64,000 nt of DNA, taken from Heliocidaris erythrogramma. Its lineage: Eukaryota; Echinodermata; Echinoidea; Camarodonta; Echinometridae. The notes under the pieces were generated by a model. The model saw only the letters and a list, made by a program, of their open reading frames with translations. It made no database searches and was not told the origin of the DNA. Both the position numbers and the translations under genes were made by a program. Location of the stretch: the NCBI GenBank assembly GCA_025617745.1, contig CM046869.1, positions 10,187,168 through 10,251,167 on the forward strand, read 5' to 3'. Shown piece after piece: positions 1 to 11,800 of this stretch; position 1 is the stretch's first letter, and the number at the start of each line of letters is the position of its first letter.

Positions 1-290
1 TACGTTGCATACATCCACTCAATTAACAAACTAAACGCAACATGAATGAATAAATCTAAACAGAACTGGAGCTCCAAGATAATCAATAAGCTCGATGTCT
101 TATGAGCTTTTACAGATAACACAAAAAACAAAGGGAACACAAATAAAGAGCAGCTAATACCGATCGTTAAAAAACCCATTATTTACGGTATTCTGACTCG
201 TCGATTATACATGATCTTAAAAACAGAGCATCATTCTTTGGTCTGCATGTACCTGTACATTATACATACAAAACAAAAAAGCTCCCTGAA

Positions 291-540
291 AGCTAATAAT
301 AATAACAATAATAACGTTTTATTTACCCAGGGTAGCCAACTTCAAACTGCTCTTCCAGCGGGCCCGGCAGAACGTAATATGTTATTATCACCCTTCTCCA
401 TTCTAATATGCCGAGCGCCTGGCTAGGGAGGCAGAAGGTCCCATTTTTTAAAAGTCTTTGGTATGACTTGACCGGGGTTCGAACCCACGACCTCCCGTCC
501 ATGAGGCGAGCGCTCTAACCAACTGAGCCAACATAATAGT
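291..540 (-). repeat. tRNA-derived SINE
   Basis: Read on the minus strand, the head at about 540-475 has a tRNA-like box A (TGGCTCAGTTGG) and box B (GGTTCGAACCC) at tRNA spacing. This is followed by a non-tRNA body and a short ATT-type repeat tail at 294-316. That layout is a pol III SINE, not a tRNA gene, because no acceptor stem can be closed. The family was not identified. Confidence 0.8.
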
Positions 541-642
541 AATATAATAATTGATATCAGAAAGATATAACCAGATAACGGAGCAACCACACCCAATCCT
601 ACACGCACACACAGACACATACGTCAATGGTTAAAGATGAAT

Positions 643-1003
643 TTGAGTTCTGGTCATTAAATTACATTGTGAAAGAAACTGTCTCAAAGCAACTGGAAAA
701 GGTTGATCATGTCTACATAAGAACATGTGTATACTGTGAGGTTTTTGAATCATCAAAATGATAAGAGGGTTACCCAATTTTGCTCAAAAGCACATTGTAC
801 TACAAACAAAAATGGGTATATGGGACTGCACACACATGTGGCAGAAAATTAATATTCTGCCCAAACACTTTTGATATTTTTTCGGCATATTTTTAGTATG
901 AGGGCATTTGAAGAACAATCCTTTTCAGGGGACACTTCTACTATAATGTTCTTCCTATAGCTGACATAAAAGGAATAAGAAAGCTCACAAATTAGTTGTT
1001 TTT
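643..1003 (+). repeat. Dispersed repeat, copy 1
   Basis: About 360 bp that is clearly similar, in the same order and orientation, to 60370-60722. Shared blocks include GAGTTCTGGTCAT near the start and GAAAGCTCACAAATTA at the end. No coding potential or terminal repeats were recognised. It is probably an unclassified interspersed repeat. Confidence 0.6.
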
Positions 1004-1412
1004 TCCCCCAGAACTCAAGCTTGATACGACATTGTTGGACAATCTACATGTACATGATGTACATTAATTGTCCAGTTGAATTCATTATCAAAACTATAAA
1101 TTTGATTAGTAAACGAAGAAGCTTGATGGGAGGAATTTTAATTTGTAAACAAATTTTTAGGCATTTTACTCCCAGTGTTAAAGATCGTATGCTCGATCTG
1201 TAATGAAAAAAAAATTGATGTTTTATATATAGATTTAATGATGGCTTGTAGAAGAGTCTGTAAGTAAATCATGCTGAGAGATGGACTAGTTACACAGCTG
1301 ACGCCACTTAGGTTAAAACATAATTTAGCACCCCCACTTCAAGAGTCGTTCCACGACCCCTCTTTCTATATGAAATTACGGATAGTTATGCTGGTAGGAT
1401 CATTTCCTATTT
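1004..1412. other. No gene; short repeat fragment
   Basis: No exon was recognised. A block at about 1100-1186 containing CTCCCAGTGTTAAAGATC recurs at 22395-22440, so part of this stretch is dispersed repeat. Confidence 0.4.
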
Positions 1413-1434
1413 TCAGATAATGAGGCACTGCAGC

Positions 1435-1493
1435 GAAATGATGACTCTATGACTACACACCCACACACCCACATATACACATATACATATATG

Positions 1494-1525
<32 letters not shown>
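1435..1525. repeat. CA/TA microsatellite
   Basis: Alternating CAC/CATA then TA repeats, ending in a near-pure TA run. It abuts the retroelement-like fragment at 1530-1640. Confidence 0.8.
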
Positions 1526-1529
1526 AATG

Positions 1530-1640
1530 AAATGAGCCAAAACTCAGGACGTAGCTGAATACCACGGATTTATTGGTGTCAAGCTTTCGGCTTACGCCTT
1601 CTTCAGGAGCTATACAACGAAAAACGAAACGAAAATGGCA
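1530..1640 (-). mobile_element. Penelope-like or other retroelement 3' fragment
   Basis: On the minus strand the sequence reads CTGAAGAAGGCGTAAGCC then GAAAGCTTG, and translates to a stretch with PEEGVSRKLDTNKSVVF. From memory of the family, this signature is typical of 3' ends of Penelope-like retroelements. Only about 100 bp is present, with no RT or GIY-YIG domain, so the assignment is tentative. Confidence 0.35.
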
Positions 1641-1729
1641 CAAAATTATAATAGTTGTACTACTACATGCATAAAAGAAAAGTAATGAGCAATACTTCTG
1701 GCAATAGCTAATATCCATTCATTTATTTA

Positions 1730-3360
1730 ATTATACTACCAAGACGGCCCGTCATGTTTTGCGTGAGTTGCGTCACAAAATTCATTGACGGAATAAACCT
1801 CACCAATTGTTGACAACCGATGACCTATTGAATTACTACCGATGACCCATTATCTTTGTTCGATGTCATCGGTTTGAATGCGTAAACATGTACACACCCA
1901 CACACACACACCCACACACACACACAAACATATATATATACACACACAATGATGTTTACTAAAATTCAATTCAATTCAATTCATGAACAAAAGATGAAAA
2001 GAACTAAACAGATTATACACCCTGCATTGCATTATGAAACGCAAAACGCAACTTTTTCTAGTGCCAAATATAATACCATAATTTCATTATGGAAAATATA
2101 ATCAATCATCAATCGTTCACAAATAACCACTCAAAATGTGGGTGAGAAAAGGTCTGCATACTTTGCTTTTAAAATGAACAAATTGTATCAAACATTTTTA
2201 GTTATATCTAAAAGAGTCATGGGGGAACTTGTTTTGTTGTAATTGGGTATATATCGTGACTTGGTCATGATCGTGGGCATGGACTCGACTCGATTGTGCA
2301 GAGATTCGAGTTTTGGGGACTGCAGTTTTTTTTAAGGTTTCCTCTCTTTGCGCAAAGACAGTCAACATGGGATTCACTTTAACCTTGCCATTGTCATACA
2401 GAAAATTATTGTACAAACCCAATGCCATTTTTAGTTTCTGGCAACAAAAGGGTTAAATACATATGTAGGTTATTTTCTTTTTAGATTTATAAATTGACCC
2501 CGGTAATCTGCTCTGAGTAGGAGTGTATTATACAGGATCTTGCTCGTTTTGACAAGCCAACTGTTGACCAGCCCAATTATTTGGCTTACTCATCAAACAG
2601 TCATTTCATTATTACTCCCACACTCTATCAAACTGTTTGCCAAGAAGATTAATGGCTCGCGGAAGAGAAAGAATGAAATCTAAGCAAGCAAGCACTGCAG
2701 CCGGTCGAATATCAAATTGTGGTAAATCAAATTTTGATGCTGCAATTTACCCTTATGTGATACTTTTTTCACTTAGACGAACCTGTGGTATATAATAGCT
2801 CATAAGAGGTGTTTTTAGTGCGGAAATACCATCTATTGTACCCGTCGAGGAGACAGACTCTTTATCATGCATTGGTGCATGCTGATCCTATTGTGAATGT
2901 CTGAGGCGAAGCAAGTCAAGTCAGGAATGTTGAAGGTTTTCCTGGGGAATTATAATCTCTGCCTACGCTTATAGTCTGTCACCAATGTTGGTGTGAGTAG
3001 CATATACGTTTCATAACATTATGCATAGACTGGAAAGATCGACTCATGAGGCGGCGGATTGGAGGTGAAAATAGAGCGGTTTACCACCGGTTTACCATAT
3101 GTGGAATATATGCACAGCAGACACACACACACACATCGTGGCTTTCATTTTAGGTAAGTTATTCTTTTTTTATTCGATATTGCTCACCTGTTTTGCTGGA
3201 GTTAGATCACCAATGTATGCCTGTATACGCACTGGACAACTGTATTGGCAGCTAGGTATCACGAATTGGCGAATGCATTTATTCATCTTTAACGGTTCAA
3301 CTGGGATTATGGGGGCTATGAAAAAATGAATACATTTCCTACGCTTGAAATGTGCATCTC
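1730..3360. other. No gene recognised
   Basis: AT-rich DNA with a CA microsatellite at about 1893-1948 and a short CA run at 3121-3136. None of the small open frames shows a domain, codon bias or splice context. Confidence 0.5.
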
Positions 3361-3365
3361 AGGTG

Positions 3366-3442
3366 ACTGCCGAGAGCCATAACGACATTAACTGATATAA
3401 AAAATATATATATTAAAGTTAACGTCCTTTCGGCTCTCAGTA
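3366..3442. repeat. Small foldback repeat
   Basis: Inverted arms beginning ACTGCCGAGAGCC and ending GGCTCTCAGT flank an AT-rich loop (TA run). The arms are about 25 bp with mismatches. Confidence 0.5.
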
Positions 3443-3772
3443 CGCATCATGTTACTTTCTGCAAATAAAATGACCACTGGAGATGCATTGAGATATTTGA
3501 GAATATTCATGAATATTCATAAGTCCAGCAACCATTGCTCCTGCGGGAGTACAGTCTTCAATTATCCATATTTATCCGCCCTTTCAAGTTACCCTTTCTC
3601 CTGAAGAGTGAATGTAGGGATATCGTATATATACAGTGCGTCCCAGAAAAAAAGCGAAACCCTAAAACAAAAGCTAACTAATTTTTTCTTGAAGTAAAAG
3701 TAATATGCTTTCTTTTAAATGATGCATTGATGGCAGTAATCTATACATTCTTCACAGAGCAAACTTGTTTCG

Positions 3773-3967
3773 AAAAGGCAGTGGCTATTCTTACGACGAG
3801 TCGTAAGAATAATTTCCCGGCTATTCTTACGACATGCGCATAGGGTTAGGGTTAGGGTTACAATAGGGTACGAAAATGGAGCGTCGAAAATGGAGCGTAT
3901 GCGCGTGTCGTAAGAATAGCCGGAAAATTATTCTTACGACTCGTCGTAAGAAGAGCCACTGCCTTTT
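3773..3967. mobile_element. Palindromic MITE with internal telomere-like repeats
   Basis: Nearly perfect arms of about 70 bp: AAAAGGCAGTGGC at the left and GCCACTGCCTTTT at the right. Each arm itself contains the sub-palindrome TTCTTACGACGAGTCGTAAG. The short centre holds three to four TTAGGG-type units (about 3842-3862). It is inserted in the left arm of the 3634-5352 element. Confidence 0.75.
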
Positions 3968-4450
3968 GAAAATGGCATGTAAAATTCCATTTGTGCCAAA
4001 TTGTGGTGAATCCTTGAAAACGTCAGTACTACGTGCGAACATGGCGTTATAATGCGTAAAGAAAACTTCAGACTTCAAAAAAGATATGATACACAAAAAC
4101 CGAGAAGTCTGCTCAAAGTAGCGAGCCGGACTGGCAAGATTTTGCATTTTGGGCGAGGAGGTGTTAACTTTCTGTTACAGGCGTATGACAGGTGTACCAA
4201 AGCTTGCGCGCGCTGTTATCTTCTCAATTTAGGCCTTGTATATTGTAAGGATCCCATCCCCCCCTTTTTTTTCTTCCTCTCACCTTATATAGTATATAAG
4301 GCTTTGTCTGCTAAAGAAAAACAAAGTAATATATAAATAAGTCATAAAAAGGCTTATTTTTAACAACGAAACTGAGATGGCGTGTAAATATTCATATTTT
4401 GAATGACAGCGTCGTAAAAACCAACAACAAGAAGAAGAAGATCTGGGTAG

Positions 4451-4669
4451 ACTTCCTTTTGCGACAGCCACCCAAAATAATTTTTTTTTTTTTTTTTATA
4501 GAGGTCTAAAATAGGAAGTGAAATATACTTAGCTTCCTATTTTAGACCTCTATATGTATATATATATATATATATATACATAAGAATTTTAGGTGACTCC
4601 CGAGTCCTAGGGTTAGGGTTTAGGGTTTAGGTTTTACCGCTAATTTGGGTGGCTGTCGCAAAACGAAGT
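4451..4669. mobile_element. MITE with 26-bp TIRs, a hairpin and telomere-like repeats
   Basis: The TIRs pair over 26 bp with one mismatch (core TTTTGCGACAGCCACCCAAA). Inside are a perfect hairpin at 4497-4554 (arms TATAGAGGTCTAAAATAGGA) and a TA run. A TAGGGTT/TTTAGGG tract lies at 4608-4636. It is non-coding and nested within the mariner-like element. Confidence 0.7.
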
Positions 4670-5352
4670 CTTTCCCAAGATCCCCATAGTGTGATCGTAT
4701 GCATTCAATCGATGAGCGATGAAAAAGTGCCCCTCTTGTAATTGAAAAGAGTGCCCATCCTGAGGAGGAGAACTGCCATAATCTGATATTTTTCCTGCCT
4801 CGTGTGCCCTTTATACGATACTTTAACTTTTGATGACAATGGAAGGTGCCACTTACTTCATTTTTAATGAAAATGTCACCTTGCTCTCTGCTTTGTTCTT
4901 TAAAGAAGTTACAGTTCTGAACAATGCAAACATTGATGTCCATAATGATTGCAGGTAACATTTCAGGACAAATCAAGCCATTTTTGAACCCCACCATCAA
5001 TAAAACGTCAACTATCTTTAAATTTTTTGAATGGGAATTATCATTACCCTCTTTATTAAAAGAAGCACATGAAAGCAATCTTCCTAATGGGTTTTAAATG
5101 TTATGTTTCCATCAGGCCATGTTGGCATGTGATCTTATTTTTTTCAATGTGTCACCCAAATCTGGCACAAATGGATTTTTACATGTCATTTATAAAATGA
5201 TGCGGCTCGGTGAGGCATGCAAGGAAGAATTTCCTCAAGGTATCATTTAAAAGGAGAATACTTCTACTTCTAGAAAAATGAGGTCATAGAACACATAGTG
5301 TGGTCACAATAACCTTTTGTTTTAGGGTGTCATTTTTTTCTGGGATGCGCTG

Positions 5353-5396
<44 letters not shown>

Positions 5397-5417
5397 GGGT
5401 GTGTGTGTGTGTGTGTA
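5353..5417. repeat. TA/GT microsatellite
   Basis: A pure TA run followed by TG repeats, starting exactly at the right end of the mariner-like element. It may have grown from its TA target. Confidence 0.85.
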
Positions 5418-5419
5418 GT

Positions 5420-6003
5420 ATAGTAGTAGTCACTGGCCACTAAAAAAAAGCGAGAGCGAAAGAGCGGGGGAAGTGAGCGGAAAAGGACTAAAAAGGACTT
5501 GGCGCGGGAAGGGGGAAATAACTCTCCTCTCCCTGCACCCACCCCTGTTACATACAGTGCAGTATTACGTCCAAATAACTAAAAAAGCAGTCATGGCGTC
5601 GAACTATAACTTTCCGCCTAAACAAATTGTTTGCTACGAGCCGTTTATCTTTCTCTCCAATTCGCTAAAACGTCAGAGCTTGCGCGCTTCGCGCGGGAAG
5701 GGGGAAACTCCCCCTCCCTGCACCACCCCTGTTTCATACCGTGCAATATTGCGTTCAAGTAATTGAAAAGCAGTCGGGGCGTCGAACTTTAACTTTTCGC
5801 CTTTTTACATTGTTTGCGTCTGAGCTTTCGCGCTTTGCTCCCTACACCCATCCCCTGGGGGAGCACGCTTTGCGCGCTCATCACAAATTTCGCACTCTTC
5901 GCGTACTCACAACCGCCCCCTAAAAATGAAATCCTGGCTATGCGGTTGGATCCTTAACGTCTGCCCCCCCCCCCCTATTGAAAAATCCTGGCTACGCCTG
6001 TGG
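5420..6003. repeat. Degenerate hAT-like repeat with duplicated unit
   Basis: Two diverged tandem units with a period of about 184 bp: CATACAGTGCAGTATTACG near 5551 recurs as CATACCGTGCAATATTGCG near 5736. The right end, at about 5960-6003, ends in AATCCTGGCTACGCC. That matches the CAGTGGCGTAGCCAGG-type terminus of the intact element at 10955-11168. Confidence 0.5.
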
Positions 6004-6011
6004 TATTTGTA

Positions 6012-6045
<34 letters not shown>

Positions 6046-6730
6046 AAAGTGGCAATCCATTGTATGGGAAAAGGCATGCCAAGGTCTTTCATTAAAAAAT
6101 GATAGGGGTGAACGTTGACTTATCTTGTTAAAAATGAATATTTACATTTGGAGAGAAAGTCAAGAAATATTTACTTTTTCTTTCAGGATAGATATTTCTA
6201 CAAATTTCAACTCAATCATAGATAGAGAAACGCCCCTTCCCAGAATAATACCAGCAACTTTTCACCCACACCTTTTCTGCGAACAGCTTTATTTATAACT
6301 GTGACGTTATCTTATATCGATACTGAAATACATTACACTCTTCCAAACAAAAATTGTCATATATTCATAAAATCCATTACAATTTAATAGAGAAAGTGCA
6401 TGATTTTTATTTGCAATTACCTGATAAAACTACAAAAGCTGGTGTCTCATTGACTATGCATTATTTAGCAGCATTCATATCGCGTATATTCACGATATCA
6501 TTTAAAATGTGATCACTCAAGACTGCATTTTACAACTAAAGAAATGTTGTCATCATTTCACTATTTCATTAATGTTACCATTTCACTAATGTTACTCGAG
6601 AAAAAGAAAAAGTCGGCACTAGTCGTGCACAAATATCAGTGAATATCGGTGAAAAGTGTATGGAACGTCAAGGTGTCAATATATTACAAAAAATAATAAT
6701 AACTGTAAATACATGTAGTTGATATATGAA
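6004..6730. other. No gene; AGT trinucleotide run
   Basis: Contains an AGT repeat at about 6010-6045. The rest is AT-rich, with no exon or structured element recognised. Confidence 0.5.
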
Positions 6731-6732
6731 TT

Positions 6733-7190
6733 AAAGCAGAAGAATTTAATAGAGAAACAGATTCAATAGTATAAAAGTTTGAGCAAAATTCGTAATCAAC
6801 CAAACACAAACTGGCAACTCTGTGACGTATCTTGCGAGCTTCTCTCCTAATTGCTCAGTACTGAATATTTAATAAATTTTCATTTTCTTAGTTTTTGATG
6901 AAGGTATAGATTTGTTTCATACATGTTTTGTGTTAGAACATATGAGCAATGATTATCTCTAAGGTGCATATATATTTGAATATTTCCTTCAGAGAAAATG
7001 GAAATTAATGATTTGGGGAATACAGGATAAATGGGAGAGGAGCTCGCATGATACGTCACGGAGTTGCCAATTTGTGTTCGATTTATTACAACTTCAAAAA
7101 TTCAGACGTTCTTTTTCTTATCGTATTTTGCTCAAACATTCACTGATCGGTTTCTTTAATTTTCTGCTTCTTTTAAATGCCATCTCTTCA
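6733..7190. mobile_element. Long-arm foldback element
   Basis: Arms of roughly 100 bp pair imperfectly. The left arm (about 6733-6850) contains GTTTGAGCAAAATTCG and ACACAAACTGGCAACTC. The right arm (about 7030-7190) contains their complements, GAGTTGCCAATTTGTGT and TTTTGCTCAAAC. Non-coding. The superfamily is unknown. Confidence 0.55.
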
Positions 7191-7216
7191 TCAGGGTGGA
7201 CTTTCCCTTTAAGTTT

Positions 7217-7930
7217 ATGATTTAATTCTCCCAAAGATGACATTGAGAGGCTGGTATGGGTTAATATCCGTTGTTGCTGTATGTAGGCAATACAGCGAAT
7301 ACATTGAAACCACAAGAAAAACGACTTTTATGTATTAAAGGAGGGTTTATGAATAACAACCTTCACTGGTACAGAAAGAATTTGATACAACATACCGTAT
7401 CCCCCAAAATCCATTGTTGACAAATAGGAAATGCCTTTGATAATCAATATTGACTAAGTCGGCCTTATTTCACACCCACGTCGTATTGACATAAGGAAAA
7501 ATGTGATTAATTTATAGTTGAAAACCACATATTGACTTTGTCAGATTATAAAGGCCGTTAAAATTGTGAATAGGCAATTTGAGGATCCTTTCTGAGATAT
7601 GTTTCACCAGTAAATATTGGAATTACGGTGAAGTGTAAGTAAAATAGGAAATTATAACAACAATGACAAGAATATTTTTATGTTAGGATATATAAAAATG
7701 AAGAATGTATGAATCAGAATGTAACCTGTTTCTTATCAGTTGTAATATATGAAGTTATTAGATGTTCATAATTTGATGTCTGAGCCTTGTTAGTTACATG
7801 TGAATTTTTTTTTTATCACGGAAAACAAAGATAAACTACAGAATGGAGAAAAATTTACAGCTAATTATTCACATATAGGCTTATTACATAAATAATTTCT
7901 TGGTACTGCAAAATTTCAATATGGCACGAA
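7217..7930. other. No gene recognised
   Basis: AT-rich intergenic DNA. No exon, RNA gene or terminal repeat was recognised. Confidence 0.5.
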
Positions 7931-7937
7931 AAAGAGA

Positions 7938-7981
7938 CATGATAACGAAGCTTTTCGACCTGCACTCATCAGGTTATCACG
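7938..7981 (-). ncRNA. Hammerhead ribozyme-like motif
   Basis: On the minus strand the order is: 9-nt arm CGTGATAAC, core CTGATGA, an 8-9 nt helix-II position (GTGCAGGTC), core GAAA, short AGCT, TC, then GTTATCATG, which pairs with the first arm (one G-U). CUGAUGA, GAAA and UH before stem I are the conserved hammerhead elements. A one-pair stem III is known from retroelement-borne hammerheads. Helix II does not pair well here, so the motif may be decayed. Confidence 0.35.
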
Positions 7982-7999
7982 CAGGTATAAAACAAATTA

Positions 8000-8869
8000 C
8001 TTGAAATCAACTATATTATACTCGGTGAACCCGGACGCAACCTAGACTCCGTAATTTCAGAACAATCGCAAAGCTTGGACGAACTCCTTTTGTCTGCACA
8101 GAAGAGGTTCTTGCGATTGGATATAAGCAGCTTCCAGAAAGCGTAAATGCGCTGAGCTTCTGGCCCGGGACATAATTGAAAATTGATCGTCGGCATAGCT
8201 TTGTGCGCAAGCTGGATTGTTCAGCAAGTGGAGACCAATCGCTGAATCGCATTTGGCTATCTTTGGTCTGTTAGCGTGCATTTCAGATTTGCAGGCACGG
8301 ACGGGCTGCGTGCGCTGATTGGGTGTACGGTTCCGAATAATCGAGGGAATGCTTATTACATAGCATTTTCATCACCGAACTCTGATAACTATAGACTTTT
8401 ACCAGTATGAATGGTACGTGCACCGTATCACACACGAAATGGCGAGAACCAGAAGGGTTATTATGACCCTTATCTTTCTTTTCTTTTCTTTATAGGGGGT
8501 ATATTGGGGAAACCACCAAGCAGTGAAATAGAAGGAGAGGGGTCGAGAGACGTAGAAGAGAGAAAGAGAGAGAGAGAGAAAGAGGGAGAGATAGAGAAAG
8601 AAAGAAAGAAAGAAAGCAAGAGGGAAAGAGAATAAGAGAGACGATTTGAACCAGACTGAGGAGTAGTAAGAGAGAGAAAGGGGAGGGGGTTGGGGAGAGA
8701 TGAAAACAGACACTCGAGACCAGATGCTCTCATTTATTTTTTTTTTCTCCTTTGATGTCCTTCTTATTCCAGGTGATGGCAAGCTATACTAGGAGCAGCT
8801 GATGGCTGAATCAACTCATATTCATCACAATCACAACGACTTAATTTAACGACTTTGCCTGTCTTCCAG
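8000..8869. other. Upstream of transporter; GA-rich tract
   Basis: A GA-rich purine tract occupies about 8530-8700. No protein-coding exon was recognised. A pyrimidine tract and CAG at 8861-8869 form the acceptor of the first coding exon of the transporter gene. At least one upstream non-coding exon is therefore expected but was not located. Confidence 0.5.
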
Positions 8870-8891
8870 GGTGTCTTTCTGGAGAGGCGAA

Positions 8892-11800
8892 ATGTCTCCA
8901 GGTACGTCGATCGACCCTTCGTCACTTGGGTCCCATCCTCCAAAGACAGAGCGCGTCCAACTCGTGAACGAGGGCGAGCAACGATCACGCCTTCTCAATG
9001 TCTATACCTACACCCTGGAACAGCTTCTACAGGAGCAGGAACGGATGGATGAGCAGCGCGAGCGAAAAAGCGCCAGCGAGAAGGACGAAAATTGCAAGAA
9101 ATATAGCACGGATGACGATGACGATGACGACGGTAGTGGGTGCGGACGGCGATACTTCACGCAATGTATTCAGAAGTGTAACGAGACTTTGGCGCCTTAC
9201 AAGCTTCTTTATATCTTTATACGTGGAGGTGAAGCTTGTTTGACGATGTACATCTCTTTTTACGCCCTCCAAGTTGGTGTCAATCCTCTGCAATTAGCGT
9301 TCATCTATGCTTTACCTCGTTTTATCTCCAGTTTGTCGACGCCCCTGTGTGGCTACATCGCCGACAAGTTCCGTTGTAGGAAGGAGATGCTTCTCTTTGC
9401 CCTCTGCCTCTGGGTCTTATTTTCTCTCGCTGTCAACTTCATCCCAGCTCCCAAACTCACCTCCTGCAGACTTGCCAGAACTCAGTTTCAAGACACGATC
9501 GCGAAATTGAACTTTACGGAAAACACATACAAGCTCCCGGTGGCGATGATGATGTCGTCATCTTCCTCCTCATTATCATCGACTTCGTTGCAGGTGCACT
9601 CGCCAGTGGCGACTGGTTTGGTGCGGAACTATCACGAGAGTAATGCAGTGTGCATGATCTCTGATAATGTAACGGCTGTGTCGAGTAATCCATCTTGGCT
9701 GAGCATCCTCCACATAGTGAACACTCCCTGGACAGAGAAGACTGAAGAGTGTTACCCTGGGGGAAGGTTCTGGGGAGCTAACCACGTACCTGGTGGCATT
9801 GATGTAGACGGTAAGTGTAACCACGGTAAACAGGGCAAGGCCACATACGGACACCCCCCTAAAAGGGAGACTGAATAAAATAGAAAAATGATGGTAATGA
9901 ATGAATAATAAAATAAATAGAGGAAAAAATAACAACAAATGGTGAATGATGAAATAAATATATAAAATTTGAGTAATAATGATAATGAAAACCCCATTAG
10001 TGAATTTATTCTCTGAAACTACTTTTTATCGTGTGAAAAAGAATGTGTCCATTACCAGGAACAGCGTACAATGTATCACCACCGTTATTCTTTTTAAAAG
10101 TTCAATTATGTATTAGACTAGGCAGATATTTTGCTGTTTTTGTTGTTCTTTCCGATAGTTGAAAGAAGATACCCCCACCCTTTCTGTTCGGTTCTTGGCG
10201 CCTTGCAAGGATCAGTCATCTTATTTCCAACAGCATTGGGCCCGTATTCTATTAAATACCTAAGTTAGAATCGATTACCGGCCCCAACGAATCGAGAGAA
10301 GGACAGTCCACACCTTATGCAGTGGCAGATTCAGGAAAATCTATACGGGCGATGGGGGGGGGGGGGGGGGGGGGGGGTGTTAAATCTTAGATCCTCCGCC
10401 TTCCCCGAATTTACAAATGCAAACGGATTTATTATAGTTGCTAGGGATATTATTGTCAACGTGTGCTGCATCGCTGTTTGAACCGCCCAGATTTTGATAT
10501 TGTGAATCGTATATTTGATGCAAGACTTTCTTCCATAAATTTAAAATAAATGCATTTATTTTGTCGATTATTGTCAGACAATATTTAATTATCAGATACA
10601 TATTCGCATCCTTGGTACACAGGAAAGAGCCCACCATACTCATAATCGTCTGGGGGAAAATCGATTTGGAAACGTAAACGAATGAATGTGAAGCATTGAT
10701 TAGTATCAATATAGAATAATTGGAATACTCAAGTTTACTTTGCAGTTTTCAACTGGATTAAACAATTTGTCGTTTTGCGCGTGTGTCCATTGCATTGCAG
10801 TTGACAAATCTGACATATTAATATTAAACCAAATATTTACCACTTTTATAGAATACACGCATTGTGAAGAGGCTGAATACATGAGAATAGCCAATAACTT
10901 TTTCTTCGCTTTTGGATCCAATGAACATCGGGGGGGGGGGGGGGGTCACAGAACCAGTGGCGTAGCCAGGATTTTTCAATTTTTCAATTTGGACTCAATA
11001 TTGCACTATATGTAATGTTTGACGTTTTAGCAAATTTTGAGAAAAAGATAACGGCTCGTAGCACCTTTTGGGGATTTTTTCTCTCACTTCCCCTGCTTTT
11101 CGCTCTCGCTTTTGTTTAAGGGGCTGAATAGGGGGCATGGCCCCCTTGTGCCCCTAGCTACGCCAGTGTACAGAACTAGTTGTGTGTTTTTTCCCCTGTG
11201 TATCCGTAACTAAATTCTAAATTAATGTACGTTTGTTTTTACCTTACGTACCTTCTGTATTTATACCTTTAATGATATTTCTATGTTATAAATTAATTGC
11301 AAGACCACTGTTGGGGAAACAATGTTTAAACCACCGATGACGCCAACTTACAGAGAAATAAAATAGACTTTTTAATCATAGATATTGCTTGGAAATAGTC
11401 TCATTTTAAAATATTAGAGGTGAAAAGGGTTAAAGTGGTTATATTATGCAAATTGAATCTTTGTCATGTTGGAAATTCAGGTAATAGTCGTAAATACTTA
11501 TAAAAGAGAAACTGGCATCTGCCTTGAGGAGTATGTTCAGCGTTTTGTGTCACCTGGGGAGCGTTTCATCAACTGTTTTGTCAGTGATTTTTACTGACGA
11601 ATTTGCTCTCAGCCAATCAGATGCAAGGATTTCAGTACCTTATAACAGTTGTCGGCAAAAATCACTGACAAAACGCTTGATGAAACGCTCCCCAGGTGTC
11701 AGTTTTTATCGGTCCTTTTGATATATCTAGAACACTTTGAATGGACTATATGTCGCAGGTCAACAACAGAATTAAGTCTGAATATGTAAATGCATTGTTG

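Larger units (their letters stand above)
3634..5352. mobile_element. Mariner-like long-TIR element with nested MITEs
   Basis: The left end CAGTGCGTCCCAGAAAAAAA and the right end (inverted, CAGCGCATCCCAGAAAAAAA) are terminal inverted repeats. Similarity continues inward for roughly 200 bp: CCCTAAAACAAAAG, then CATGTAAAA and CCATTTGTGCCA occur in both arms. Both ends abut TATA, compatible with a TA target. The left arm is interrupted by the MITE at 3773-3967, and a second MITE sits at 4451-4669. The open frames inside (for example 4620-5078 minus) show no DDE transposase motifs, so the copy is non-autonomous or decayed. The superfamily assignment rests only on the end sequence and TA flanks. 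Confidence 0.65.

Noticed and set aside
476..535. Possible tRNA gene on the minus strand (boxes A and B)
   Set aside because: No closing acceptor stem, and it continues into a SINE body with a repeat tail.
3842..3862. TTAGGG repeats as a chromosome end or fusion point
   Set aside because: Only a few units, confined inside a MITE with intact arms.
4620..5078. 152-codon minus-strand open frame in the mariner-like element
   Set aside because: No DDE/D motifs or helix-turn-helix, and it overlaps the MITE and arm boundary. Most likely chance.
8399..8782. Ser/Leu-rich minus-strand frame
   Set aside because: Arises from the GA-rich tract.
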